Of a stretch of 64,000 nucleotides of DNA, positions 20,870 to 33,360 are shown piece by piece. Origin of the DNA: Amylostereum areolatum (taxonomy: Eukaryota > Basidiomycota > Agaricomycetes > Russulales > Stereaceae); assembly GCA_012932865.1 (NCBI GenBank), contig SAXG01000002.1:124001-188000 (forward strand). Direction: 5' to 3'. Position 1 is the stretch's first letter; each line of letters starts with the position of its first letter. The notes under the pieces were generated by a model. The model did no database searches and was not told the DNA's origin. It saw only the letters and a list, made by a program, of their open reading frames with translations. Both the position numbers and the translations under genes were made by a program.

Positions 20870-23034
20870 ATGATCGCCAATCTCCCGGAGAGCCTCGCAG
20901 TCTTCGCTTTCGCCGTCGTGTCCACCGTCCTCTGCAGCGCATACATCCGCTGGCGCAAGATCATCGCAGCCACCCCTCCCGGCCCCGCGCCTCTTCCCTT
21001 CATAGGAAACCTGCTTGACATCCCCGCACACGCCTCGGGAAGAACATACGCGGCCTGGGGGAAACGATACGGAAGTGCGCGCCTTCTCTCCTCCGAGCTC
21101 TCTCTTCTCGCGGACGGCTTATTCCCGCACGTACCCTCCAGGCGACCTGATCAGCGTGCGCTCGCTCGGCCCCCTCACCATCGTCGTCAACACCGCCCGA
21201 GCCGCGCGCGAGCTCTTCGACAGCCGCGCGCTGATCTACTCCGACCGACCGCGCTACGCCATGGTCGACCTGTAAGCCCCTCGTTCACTCGTCGCGCGCC
21301 TGCGATGCCGACAGCCACAGCATGGGATGGGACTTCAATTCTTCCCTCATGCCGTACGGCAATAGGTGGCGCATCTCGCGCCGAATGACGCACCAGTTCA
21401 TGCACGCGAACGCGGCCAAGACCTACCAACCGCTCCTCGCGTCCAAGGCGCGCGTTCTCCTCGACACCCTCCGGCGCGACCCCGGCGCGTTCCGAGAAAG
21501 CCTGTCGCAGTCAGCGTCTCTCCCTTTCCCGTCATTTCCCGTCCTCAAGCGGCCCCTCTGCAGATATACAACGTCCATCGCCATGTCCATCGCGTACGCG
21601 TACGATGTCCGGCCGGGGTACGACCAGTACGCCGCCATCTCCGTGAAGGCCGTGGAAAAGCTCTCTGGTGTACTCTTCCCTGGTGCCATGGTCGTTAACG
21701 CGTTCCCTATCCGTAGGCCCCGCCCCGCCCCTCCCTGACCTCGACCCAGCATTAAACTGACATCCCTGCAGTGACCCGTCTTCCGTCCTGGTTCCCCGGT
21801 ACTGGGTTTCAGACGTACGCTAACGAAGCGCGCTCGTACACCACGCTCATGCGCGAGGCTACCTTGGCCTACGTCCAGAAAGAAATGGTACAGTCCTCCG
21901 TCGGCGTCGCGGGCCAGTGCGCTTACGCCCAAGTGTCTTTGACAGTCTTCCGGAACGGCGAAACCGTCCATGGCGCTCACGATGATCGAGGCGAACGACG
22001 CCAATGATGGGGGGGAGGAAGGGATGTCGTATATAAGGGACGTCGCCGCCATGGCTTACGCAGGTATGCGTTCCTCCCGCCATCTGCCCCTGGCAGTTCA
22101 TGCTCTGACCCACCTTTTGCACAGCCGGATCCGACACCGTAAGCCCCCATCTCCCTCCACGAACGTTTGAACCGTCGCACCTAGCCAACGAACCTTTGGT
22201 CCTGCAGACGCTCTCGGCCATCACCACCTTCGTCCTCGCCATGGTGCTGCACCCCGCCGTGCAGCGGCGCGCTCAAGCGGAGGTCGACGCCGTCGTGGGT
22301 CGCGACCGTCTGCCCACGTTCGACGACCGCGCGGCGCTTCCCTACGTCGAAGCAGTGTGCCGCGAGGTCTTGCGCTGGAACCCCGTCACGCCGCTCGGTG
22401 TGGCGCGCCGTGTGATGCAGGACGACGAGTACGACGGATACCTCATCCCCGCGGGGAGTACTCTCCACTACAATACCTGGTGAGCTAGTACCCCTCCTCT
22501 ACCTCCATCTGCAACTCACCTCCACTCGTGCTGTGCCGACAGGGGCATCCTGCACGATCCCGACGTCTACCCCGATCCCGAGAGCTTCCAGCCCGAGCGC
22601 TTCCTGAACGCGGACGGCTCTCTCAACGCGGACGACGTCAGTCCCGCGTTCGGCTTCGGAAGAAGGTCTGTTTTCGCGCCGTCTTCTCCTCCAAGTGCCC
22701 ATTTTTCTAAACTTCTCTCTCTCCAGGATCTGCGTGGGGATGCACCTCGCGCGCGCGAGCCTGTGGATCGCCATGGTCTCCGTCTTGGCCACGCTTCGAC
22801 AGTCGCAAAAGCGAAGGACGGGCGCGGGACCGAGGTGCCCGTCGAAGTGGACTATACGGACGGGTTGGTCAGGTCGGTGATGCCCGGTCTCTGACCGGAC
22901 GAGGCTTGCTCACTGGCGCCCTTTCACATCGTTCGTACAGTCACGCCGCGTCGTTCCGGTGCGCCATCGCGCCGCGAGACGCGAAGGCGGCTGCGCTCGT
23001 CCGCGAGCCTCCCGACGTGTTGGACGTCCAATAA
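20870..23034 (+). CDS. cytochrome P450, array copy A
   Basis: About a dozen exons encode a P450 of roughly 510 residues. An N-terminal anchor (FAFAVVSTVLCSAYI) precedes the proline hinge PPGPAPLPFIGN; then come DLISVRSLGPLTIVVN, GWDFNSSLMPYGNRWRISRR, the I-helix AGSDT at about 22124-22138, the K-helix CREVLRW, the PERF block and the haem loop FGFGRR-ICVG, which is split by an intron. The final exon (SHAASFRCAIAPRDAKAAAL, ending DVLDVQ) is shared with the other copies. Fungal P450s of this look are often annotated as O-methylsterigmatocystin oxidoreductase-like, but the substrate cannot be inferred. Two extra bases at about 22795 and 22802 throw the frame off after the haem exon; skipping both restores LDIAKAKDGRGTEVPVEV. 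Treat as functional only if these are sequencing errors. Closest relative is copy B downstream. Confidence 0.85.
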
Positions 23035-24306
23035 ATAGTGATCCGAAAATGCGTGTTCGTCGAGGGGGAGGATGCGCCCTTCGTCGTCGTCTTCTATGTG
23101 TACAAACCTAGTGCAATGCGATTTTGGTACTGCCGATCCAGCATCTGCCAGAGGACGCATAGGACCAGGAAGGCGAAGCATGGGGCTTGAGCGAGGCGTG
23201 GTCCGTGAACCATCTAGTGATATGAAGAAAGGCATATGAACGAGCATCAAGGCTCCTAAAGCGTAGGTGTTTGGGACGTCAACGCGCTCAACTTGGAGGC
23301 AACACGACGTCCGCCGTTGAGAATCCACGCGTTCAGACGTTGTAGCCTAGAGAGGTTTGCCGGTTCCTCGGCTATGCTTGCTTCACGAGACTGACCGGCG
23401 GCCGCAAAAACAGGTTCTTCTCCACGGTGGGCTCCGACGCTTATACCATCCGACTGGCTTCAGATAGCGGAGAAGCCCGTCGCGTGGGAAGTGTACCATT
23501 GAACCAGGCCAGAAGACGAAGCATGCTCCCGCAATGGATGGTCAGAAAGCGAGACGAAGACGGCCACGGTCTGATTCAACTTTGCGGTGACGATCGAACG
23601 AAACATGGCGCGCGACGCGCCATGGCATGGCGTTGTCGACGTTCGTTTTTTTGGAAGAACGACGCGATGCCAGGCCCTCCGGCGCGTGTGAGCCACTGTG
23701 GGGAGGAAGGGTCCTCGTATATCAAGGTTGACTGTTGGCCCTCTGCGTCCGCCCCCACGTACACGCATTCGTCCAAATACAACCTCGGCCGCTCAAGGGA
23801 CTGACCTCTGTTCTTCGGGCTTAGCGATGTGGCTCGCGCGACCTCCAGCTTCCCAACGACCCTCATTTATGTCAAGGTCATGTCTGCGAGCACCTCAACT
23901 GGCGTGCCGTCGACATCGACATACTCTTTCTCCCGTAGTCCAAAGATAACTCGGAAAGCGGCACCCTTCGCGTCATCCTTTGCTCGTGTGGGGAATCCCT
24001 TACGACATCTCCCCCCGCAGAAGGAGCAACTCCATTCATTCGCCCTTCACAAGCTCGATCTTCAAATAGCACGTCGCTGTATTGCGAAGGCGTCCGTGTC
24101 CACAGCGTCCTGCTCAATTGCACTCATCGGACCACTGTTCGAGCTCCCAACCATGCATGACTGATGCCCTTGCCAGGCCATTCCCGCGCTTCAGTTGCTC
24201 ACGGGTGTCGGAGAGACGTGCCACGCGATCCCCTACTCATTCCACCATATAACCGGGGAAACGAACCCGCTCTCCCACCCGCGCTCAGCACAAACCCAGA
24301 CCCGTC
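23035..24306. other. intergenic, copy A to copy B, containing duplicated flank
   Basis: From about 23301 to 24306 this matches, in diverged form and the same order, the flank upstream of copy A (19928-20869), including a GCGGCCGCA...CAGGTTCTTCT block, a GATAGCGGAGAAG block and a GTCCAAATACAACCTCG block. No gene is seen. Confidence 0.65.
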
Positions 24307-26483
24307 ATGATCGCCAATCTCGAAAGCCTAGCAGTGTTTGCTGTCGCCATTGCCTCCACCCTCCTCTGCAGCGCCTGCATCCGCTGGCGCAAGATCATCG
24401 CGGCCACCCCTCCCGGCCCCGCACCCCTCCCCCTCGTAGGGAACCTCCTCGACCTCCCCGCGCGTGCCCCAGAAAAGAAGTACGCGGCCTGGGGAAGAGA
24501 ATATGGAAGTGCGCGCCTTCTCTCTCTCCCCCCCCTAGACGTTGGCGTTCTGTGCTCATCTCCCGTTCGTGATACCACCCTCCAGGCGACCTGATCAGCG
24601 TGCGCGCGCTGGGGCCCCTCACCATCGTCGTCAACACCGCCAAAGCCGCGCGCGAGCTCTTCGAAAAGCGCGCCTTCAACTACTCGGACCGGCCGTACTA
24701 CGTCATGATCGACCTGTGAGCCCGTCCCTCGCTTTCGGTCCTGCGCGTGCTGACGACGGCGACGGCGACGGCGACGACGACAGCATGGGATGGGACTTCA
24801 ATTTCGCGTTCACCCCGTACGGCAACAAGTGGCGGACCTCGCGGCGGATGATGCATCAGTTCATGCACTTGAACGCGTCCAAGGCGTACCACCCGCTCCT
24901 CGCCTCCAAGGCGCGTGCGCTTCTCGACGACCTCCAGCGCGACCCCGACACCTTTCGAGAAAGCCCTCTCGCAGTAGGGCTTCCCTTTCCCTACATGGCT
25001 CAGGACGTCGGTCTCACACGTCCCTGTAGGTACTCGACATCGATCGCGATGTCGATCGCGTACGCGTACGACGTTCGGCGTGGGCACGACCAGTACGCCT
25101 CCATCTCCGAGAAGGCCTTTGCGAAACTCTCCAGGACGACCTCCCCCGGCGCTATGATCGCCAACGCGTTCCCCATCCGCAAGTTTTTACTCCCCGCTGA
25201 CCTCGACTTGGCACTGACGATGCGCGCCCCACAGTGACCCGCCTCCCGTCTTGGTTCCCCGGCACCGGCTTCCAGGCGTACGCCAAAGAAGCGTTGTCGT
25301 ACACCACATACATGCGCGAGGCTCCCTTGGCATACGTTCAGAAAGGAATGGTACAGTCCATCGTCTGCGCAAACGGCGGCCAGGTTTATGTTGCCTTCCA
25401 ACGTGTACTGATACTTGAATATATGACAGTCTTCCGGGACGGCGAAACCGTCCATGGCACTCACGATGATCGAGGCGAACGAAGCCAACGAGGGGGGAGA
25501 GGAAGGAATGCGGTACGTCAGGGACGTTGCCGCCATGGCTTATGGAGGTATGCCTTTCTTTCCATGATATGTCCACCCTTTCAACGTCTTTCCCTCGCAG
25601 CCGGATCCGATACCGTAAGCCCTCGGTTTTTCGTCATAAGTCATCGTGCATACCCACCAATCCATGCCGCAGACCCTCTCCACCATCACAACCTTCGTCC
25701 TCGCCATGGTCCTGCACCCCGCCGTCCAGCAGCGCGCCCAAGCTGAACTCGACGCCGTCATTGGCCGTGACCGTCTGCCCGCCTTCGACGACCGCGCCGC
25801 GCTTCCCTACATCGGCGCGGTCTGTCGCGAAGTCCTGCGCTGGAAGCCCGTCACACCGCTCGGCGTGACGCGCCGGGCGATGCAGGACGATGAGTACGAC
25901 GGCTACCTGATCCCCGCGGGGTGTACTCTCCACTACAACACTTGGTAAGCTACCCCATCCCCTCTGCCCCTCATCTGCGACTCACCTTCATTCGTGCTGT
26001 GCTAACAGGGGCATCTTGCACGATCCCGACGTTTATCCCGACCCCGAGAGCTTCAAGCCCGAGCGCTTCCTGAACGCGGACGGTTCTCTCAACGCGGACG
26101 ACGTCAGTCCCGCGTTCGGTTTCGGAAGAAGGTTCGTCTCCGTCGTCGTCTCCTCCGAACACCCTCTTGATGTCTCTCCAGGATCTGCGTGGGGATGCAC
26201 CTCGCGCGCGCGAGCCTGTGGATCGCCATGGTCTCCGTCCTGGCCACGCTCGACATCTCCAAAGCAAAAGATGAGCTGGGAAACGAAGTGCCCATCGAAG
26301 TGGACTATTCGGATGGGTTGGTCAGGTCAGTGATGCGTTCGAAATGTGCTGCCAGGCGGAGATGTGCTTACTCGCGCCTTCACACAATACAGTCACGCCG
26401 CGCCTTTCAAGTGCTTCATTGCGCCACGAGACGCAAAAGCGGCCACTCTGATCCGTGAACCCGATGACCATGTGTTGATCTGA
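24307..26483 (+). CDS. cytochrome P450, array copy B
   Basis: Same exon plan as copy A. Visible are the anchor (FAVAIASTLLCSACI), PPGPAPLPLVGN, DLISVRALGPLTIVVN, GWDFNFAFTPYGNKWRTSRRMM, FPGTGFQAYAKEA, the I-helix AGSDT, CREVLRW, ERFLNADGSLNADD, FGFGRR-ICVG and the intact C-terminal exons LDISKAKDELGNEVPIEV and SHAAPFKCFIAPRDAKAATL, ending DDHVLI. One intron (25179-25234) begins with GC (CGCAAGT) instead of GT where A and C have GT. An extra C near 24964-24966 shifts the frame at the end of the RESLSQ exon; removing it gives the same junction as in A and C. Membrane-bound monooxygenase of unknown substrate. The TATA box is about 58 nt upstream of the ATG. Confidence 0.87.
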
Positions 26484-27283
26484 TTCCAAAGCGTGTGTCG
26501 GTTGAGTCGTTCTTGTGGGTGGTTTGGTAATTACAAGGTCACTGTGGCGTGTCTGTAGTCTGTAGTGTCATCATAGCAGACCTCACATGGGCGACGATAG
26601 TCGATCTGTAAATATGTAAGGCATGTTTGCCATATGAAATACGACTTGGTGCCAAATTGGTGCGATCCACAGGTACTATGCGGTGGTAAGTAGTCCGGCT
26701 AGTCTTTCGCAGGCAGACTTGAAACAGGATCCAGGTCCGGCGGCAAACTCCGCATGGTGGTGTATCTCCCATCTTGTTATTTAACAAAATACCAGCATGA
26801 CCAAAGCATTCCGTATTACTTAGCGAGGTCCAACACTTCACGCCGGCGTCCCCGAAAGGACGTATCTGGGATACCACAGCCGCGGTTGTATCAGTTCGAA
26901 AGGACCATGTCATCGTTCTCTCAAGGCTACTGGAGGCCTGGGGCCCGGGACACACTTACGGCACGTCTATCCCCAGAGCCATGCTCAGGCTTATCCATCC
27001 ATCTGACCTACCCTCCTAGGCTCTTCAATGGAATGCCGCGCCGTTGTAGGCCACTGTATGGCGAAGAAGCCTTGTTGGAATCTTCCCATCTAGCTCACAG
27101 GCTCCAACTTCCATCGCTCGACCCACGCTCACGACTATTCACACAGCCGTGATTCAAGGCACTCCTCATAGAGTCCTAGCTCCATGTGCCTCCCTAGGTC
27201 GTCAGATAAATGCGCGGCTCTCCTACCCGCACTTGACGCGAACGCGTGCTCCCAAACCTTCTCAACTCAAACCTGAGCCGGCC
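26484..27283. other. intergenic, copy B to copy C
   Basis: Terminator of B and promoter of C. No gene or clear repeat is recognised. Confidence 0.55.
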
Positions 27284-29923
27284 ATGATCTTCACTTTCGA
27301 GAATTTCGCAGTGTTCACATTCGCCGTTGTCTTGACCCTCCTCTGCAGGGCATACATCCGCTGGCGCAAGATCGTCGCAGTTACTCCTCCCGGCCCTGCG
27401 CCCCTCCCCTTCATAGGAAACCTCCTCGACATTCCCACCCGCACCCCCGGGAAGACGTATGCGGCATGGGGGAGAGACTACGGTAGTGTGTGCCCTCTCT
27501 TCTCGTGGACGTCGAGGCCTAAGCTCATCTCGCGTTCGTCACTGTATTCTCAGGCGACCTGATCAGCGTTCGAGCGCTCGCCGGATCCCTCACCGTCGTC
27601 GTCAACACCGCCAAAGCCGCCCGCGAGATTTTTGAGAAACGCGCGTTCAACTACTCCGATCGCCCGCACTACGCTATGGTTGACCTGTGAGCCATCTCTC
27701 GGCCTTGTCGCGTACTTACCATGCCGACGATGACGAAAGCATGGGATGGGACTTCAATCTCGGCCTCATGCCATATGGTAACAGGTGGCGCACCTCACGC
27801 AGGATGATGCACCAGTTCATGCACGCGAACGTGACCAAGGCGTACCACCCGCTCCTCGCGTTCAAGACGCGCGCGCTCCTCGACAATCTTCAGCGCGACC
27901 CCGACGCTTTTCTAGAAAGTCTCTCGCAGTCAGTTTCGCTTCCTCTCCAATATCTTCCCGTCCTAAAATGGTTCACACACCCTCTGCAGATACGCGACGT
28001 CTATCGCCATGTCCATCGCGTATGCTTACGATGTAAGGCCGGGGTATGACCAGTACGTCGCCATCTCCCAAAAAGCCGCGGCACAGGTCTCTGGGGCCCT
28101 TTTCCCTGGCGCCATGATCGTCAATGCGTTCCCCGCCCGTAAGTCTCGCCCTTGACCGACCCCGAATCAGCACTCACTAACAGCCCTGCAGTGGCCCGTC
28201 TTCCGTCCTGGTTCCCCGGCACCGGGTTTCACGCGTACGCTAAAGAGGCGCGCCTGTACACCACGCTCATGCGCGAGGCTCCCTTGGCATACGTCCAGAA
28301 AGAAATGGTACAGTGCATGTCAGCATTACGGGCCAATGTGTTTATACTTAAGTATCTGCCAGTCTGCCGGAATGGCGAAACCATCCATGGCGCTCACGAT
28401 GATCGAGGCGAACGAAGCTAGCGGTGGGGGGGAGGAAGGGATGCGGTATGTAAAGGACGTCACTGCCATCGCTTACATAGGTATGTGTCCGTTCCTCCCA
28501 TACTCAGCCCCCCAACAGTCCATCCTCTCACTTATTTTTTTGCGCAGCCGGATCCGACACAGTGAGTTTTCGTTTTCTCACCGTAAACTATCGTACCTGA
28601 CTAACGAATTTCCGGTCCTTCAGACCCTCTCGACCATCACTAAGGTAGACCGCACTCAAAACCTGGGTGTTCACGTGCCGGCACGTGGACGGGCGCTTGT
28701 CACGCCCGCGCATCTTGAAGCCCATGATATTTGTTCGAACTTCGAACTACCGTCGAGAGCATTTCCACAGGCCACGGCTCACAGTTCGGTGGATTCAATG
28801 TACAGTGTAAATGTATGCTACCACCAACTCGATTCCGTGGTGCAGGAAAGCAACAGAAATGCACTGAAGGGTTCAAAACCCTGGAAGTGTGAGGGTACCC
28901 GTGCTCGCTTCACTGAACAAGGCGGCGAGTGCTCGGGGACCACTCAAACGTTGGTGATACTCTCATTTCAGGGTGTCTACATACACTCCCTTTCAGCCTA
29001 GCTAATCTCCGTGTGTTTGCGAAGCGTTCTCGTGGCTTGGGAAGGAGACATGTCACCGGATGTCACAAGCACGTGCCGGCACGTGAACACCCAGGTTTTG
29101 AGTGCGGTCTACCTTACATTCGTCCTCGCCATGGTTCTGCACCCCACCATTCAGCGGCGCGCTCAAGCTGAACTTGACGCCGTCGTCGGTTGCGACCGTC
29201 TGCCCACCTTCGACGATCGTGCGGCCCTTCCCTACGTTGGAGCAGTGTGCCGCGAAGTCCTGCGCTGGAAGCCCGTCACGCCGCTCGGGTTGGCGCGCCG
29301 GGCGATGTATGACGATGAGTATGACGGATACCTCATACCCGCGGGGAGTACGGTTCACTATAACACCTGGTAAGTTACCCCCCTCCTGCGAGGCTGCCCC
29401 ATCCACGGTTCCCCCTCATTCGTGCTGTGCCGACAGGGGCATTCTGCACGATCCCGACGTCTACCATAACCCAGAGAGCTTCAAGCCCGAGCGCTTCCTG
29501 AACGCGGACAGCTCACTGAACGCGGACGACGTTGGTCCCGCGTTCGGTTTCGGGAGAAGGTCCGTCTTTTACTCTCGCTGTTGCTCCGTATTAGTCTAAT
29601 GTCACTCCAGAATTTGCGTAGGGATACATCTCGCGCGTGCGAGTCTGTGGAACGCCGTGGTCTCCATCCTGGCGACGCTCGACGTCACCAAGGCTAAGGA
29701 CATGCACGGGAACGAGATTCCCGTTGAGGCGGACTATTCCAACATCGTGATCAGGTCAGTAACTCTTTGGACTTCCCATGCGCTAGCTGCAACGCTGGTC
29801 GAAGACGTATATCTCACCTACTTATTCATTGGGTACAGTCATGCAAAGCCTTTCAAGTGCTCCATCGTGCCGCGAGACGCAAAAGCAGCCGCGCTCATCC
29901 ACGAGCCCGACGTACCAGTATAA
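27284..29923 (+). pseudogene. cytochrome P450, array copy C, interrupted by an inverted-repeat element
   Basis: The exon plan equals copies A and B, and the 5' part is clean: anchor FTFAVVLTLLCRAYI, PPGPAPLPFIGN, GWDFNLGLMPYGNRWRTSRR, FPGTGFHAYAKEA and the I-helix AGSDT. In the next exon, after codons for TLSTIT, a 472-bp element (28643-29114) cuts the gene; beyond it the frame resumes exactly (FVLAMVLHPTIQRRAQAEL) and runs on through CREVLRW, the haem loop FGFGRR-ICVG and the last exon ending EPDVPV. Removing the element and one TA restores ACC ATC ACT ACA TTC. Both halves remain free of other frame breaks, so the insertion looks recent. The transcript is probably non-functional unless the element is removed by splicing, for which no exact sites are seen. 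Confidence 0.8.
28643..29114. mobile_element. MITE-like element with 45-bp perfect terminal inverted repeats and TA duplication
   Basis: The ends are perfect inverted repeats of 45 bp, starting AGGTAGACC and containing the palindrome CACGTGCCGGCACGTG. TA flanks both sides (28641-28642 and 29115-29116), the target duplication typical of Tc1/mariner-type elements. The 382-bp interior has no transposase. It sits in an exon of P450 copy C, and paralogues A and B show the empty site. Probably a non-autonomous element moved by a transposase elsewhere in the genome. Confidence 0.88.
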
Positions 29924-31184
29924 GTAAATCGCGTGTGTCGCATTGTCTTTGTCAGGACTCAGGAGGGGATGCACCGCCGGTGGCAAAGTGGCATGTTTTT
30001 GTCTTCTTCTGCTCATGAAATCATTGAAATACGATTAGGTACGATCTAGCATTTGCCGAAGCACGGGTAGGGCGACCGTCGGATTTAGTTATATCGAGTC
30101 GCAGCGCCTTGAGTCTCCAGGAGACCAGGCCGAAGTCCCCTGTTTATTCGCTTTAGTATCTAGCTTCGCGCGACACTGTACGATAACTTGCTGCTGCTCG
30201 AGGCGTAATTCAATTGGTACGCCACACGAACCTTTGCAGCAACCGAGAAAAACAGTGTCACTCAGGCTTACTTGGTATCATGGGACGAGGTGAGTAAGTA
30301 TGGGGCTCAAACTCGGCTGTGTGATATGAAGAAAAGTTTATGAACGAGCCTAGCCTTATAGTAGTGTATACCAGGACGCCAATCTATACTCAAGTGGTAG
30401 AGACGAGAAGTCCGACGAGCATTGCCGATTCGCGAGCCATTTCCAGACAGAAATTGTTGCTCACGTGAGACAGTAGCAGTCCTGGGGCCTGAGCCTGACT
30501 CTGGGTCCTGGCGGAAGTACAGTATGCGCAGCGCTATTGAAGCCGCGCATTTGCCTCAGTACGTCGCCGGTCGATGCCCAGGCGCCCAACGCCCAATCGA
30601 CGCCCAAGTGCCTCCAAGTGCCCACCATTTCGATTTTAGTTGGTGCAGATGCTTCCGCAACATGAAACAGCCTTTCCGCTCGCCACTCGTGTCAGCATCA
30701 GAACGTCACGGCAAGGGCCGGGCCGAGTAGATGGGCCCGTTCACTCGTTTTCAACTTGCAATTGTTTTGAAGTTCTGAACGTTCATTGCGGATCCTCACT
30801 TACGTATAAGGCAGTTCAGGCCGCAGGGAAGATGTGCTCAGCCTGCGCATCTTCTTCTGACGTTATGTTGACAGCTCACTTGCTCGAGCATGCGTAGCAG
30901 CGCATGAGGTGGAAGCCGCAGATACCGCCGCCGATTCGTGCTTTGCGTAGGTTCTAGCAGGTGTTGTTCACGACCTCATCATCATCACGACCCCACCTCC
31001 AAAGTTCTAAATGCATCAGCGCGTAAACTGGCTTCAGCCTTCAGACTTCAGGTGAGTCCCTGTCGCATTGATCTCCGTTGCCCTAGACTGGTTGTACGAC
31101 GGGTCTATATAAACTCGAGGTGACGCAGCGGATCCATCCACGGCGCCCCTAACCCAGTAACCCTGCATCCTGCTTACGGCTATC
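29924..31184. other. intergenic, copy C to copy D
   Basis: About 1.2 kb with the TATA box of D at its end. No gene recognised; short frames lack features. Confidence 0.55.
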
Positions 31185-33360
31185 ATGACCATGGGTCCGG
31201 AAAGCCTCGCCGTTTGTGCGTTCGCCCTCTGCATCACCTTCCTCTTCAATGCGTACCTTCGCCGACGGAGAACCATCGCGGCAACACCACCTGGACCTCC
31301 ACCCCTTCCACTTCTGGAGAACATCCTCGACATCCCGACGCGCACGCCGTGGAGGAAATATGCGGAATGGGGAAGGGTGTACGGAAGTGAGTCTCCTCTT
31401 TGCTCTGTTCCTGGTTCCATCCCTCGTGTATGTGGTCCAGCTTACGCCCCCGTGTGACCTTAGGCGACGTGATCAGCGTACGCTCGTTCGGTCAACTCAC
31501 TGTCGTCGTCAACTCCGAGAATGCAGCGCGCGAGCTTTTCGAGAAGCGATCATTCAACTATTCTGACCGCCCGCATTTCACCATACTTGACCTGTACGCC
31601 GCACGTCTCTTTCGCTTCAAGTTTGCAGCGTCCTGACCACGCATGCGTATTACAGGATGGGCTGGAGCTTCAATGTCGCTTATATGCCGTATGCCGAGAG
31701 ATGGAGAACGTGCCGCCGGATGATGCATCACTTTCTACACGAGAAGGCGTCCCTGGTTTACCGCCCTCTCGCCGTTAACAAAGCCAGCGATCTTCTCAAG
31801 AATTTGCAAAGAAATCCGGCGCATTTCAGGGAGCATATCGCACAGTAAGAAGCTTTCCGAGTCGCACATTGACGGCGTAGCTGACTTGGAGACATAGATA
31901 CGCAGCGTCCATCGTCATGTCTGTCGCGTACGCTTACGATGTCGAACCGGAGAACGATCGTTATGTCCCCATTGCCGAAAAGGCGTTGGAGATGTTGTCA
32001 GACTCGGTCTTCCCCGGCGCCGCCATCGTCAACTCATTCCCTATCTGTGAGTTGTCTTTTCTAAGAATGGGTCATCATGAATGCTTACGGCGCTCCAGTG
32101 AAATACCTTCCGTCGTGGTTTCCTGGTGCCGGCTTCCAGACCTTCGCGAAGGAGTGTCGCACCTACACGACCAAGATGCGTGAGGGTCCCATGGAATATG
32201 TCAAGGCTGGGATGGTACGTCGTTATTTTTAAGCCGGTCTACCTTAACATGAACGAACTTGTGCTGGCCGTTTCTATCAGGCTTCGGGGACGGCCAGGCC
32301 ATCGATGGCGTCTTCACTGATCGAGGCCAACGAGATGAGAAACGGGGGACCGGATGAGATGGACATCGTGAAGGATGTTACCGCCATGGTTTACGCTGGT
32401 ATGTTCCCGACTGCGTTCGTCATTTTGGACGCGACTCTAACTCGTGATGTCGCAAGCCGGCTCTGATACCGTGAGTTTTGTCATTGGGTCGGTTTCGCTA
32501 GTTTTTCATGCCATCTTAGACGTTTTCGACCATCACCTCTTTCTTCCTGGCTATGGCCGTCCATCCGGCTGCTCAACGTCGGGCTCAAGCTGAAATAGAT
32601 GCCGTCGTAGGCCGAGACCGTCTCCCAACCTTCGAAGATCGGGCTTCGCTTCCTTTCGTAGACGCCATCTACAGGGAGGTCCTGCGCTGGAATCCCTCCA
32701 CGCCTCTTGGTGTCCACAGGCAATCCCTACAGGACGACGAGTACGAGGGCCATTTCATTCCTGGAGGTGAGCAAGGCTGCTCTTGAGATGTGTGTACAAC
32801 GCTCCTTATACCCCCACAGGAACGATGCTTCTCTATAACACATGGTATGAGTCTCTATTATGTCTCTCAGAGTACTTTACTTGATGCGCGCTCACTCAGG
32901 GCCATTCTTCACAATCCCGATGTCTACCCTGATCCCGAGAACTTCAAACCGGAACGCTTTTTGAACGTGGACGGGACGCTCAATGCTGACGAAGTGACCG
33001 CCGCGTTTGGTTTCGGGCGAAGGTCTGTTTCCCCCTCAGATAACACACTGCTCGAAACTGATTTGCAAGCGGCGTTGTAGAATCTGTATCGGCATGCACC
33101 TAGCTCGATCAAGCGTGTGGCTCGCGATCGTCTATACATTGGCGATGTTTAACATCGAGAATGCCAAGGATGATGAAGGTCTCGATATACCGGTGGAAGT
33201 AAACTATTCAGATGGTGTTCTGAGGTCAGTGATACCGGTCAGTTGGGTTCGAATGTACTAACGTTAATCTTCAAGTCACGCTGCGCCCTTCAAGTGCTCC
33301 ATCACCCCAAGAGATGCCAAAGCTGCGTCGCTCATACGGGAGCCCGAAGTGTTGATTTGA
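31185..33360 (+). CDS. cytochrome P450, array copy D
   Basis: An intact member of the array from the second sub-lineage. The N-terminus MTMGPESLAVCAFALCITF forms the anchor, followed by PPGPPPLPLLENI, GWSFNVAYMPYAERWRTCRR, FLHEKASLVYRPL, FPGAGFQTFAKEC, the I-helix AGSDT, YREVLRWNPSTPLGV, ERFLNVDGTLNADE, the haem loop FGFGRR-ICIGMHLARSSVW and the last exon SHAAPFKCSITPRDAKAASL ending EPEVLI. Compared with A-C an additional intron splits the IPGG segment before TMLLYNTW. I found no frame break. The usual Gly of the GN motif after the proline hinge is Glu (LLEN), a small departure. TATATAAA lies 75 nt before the ATG. Substrate unknown. Confidence 0.9.
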
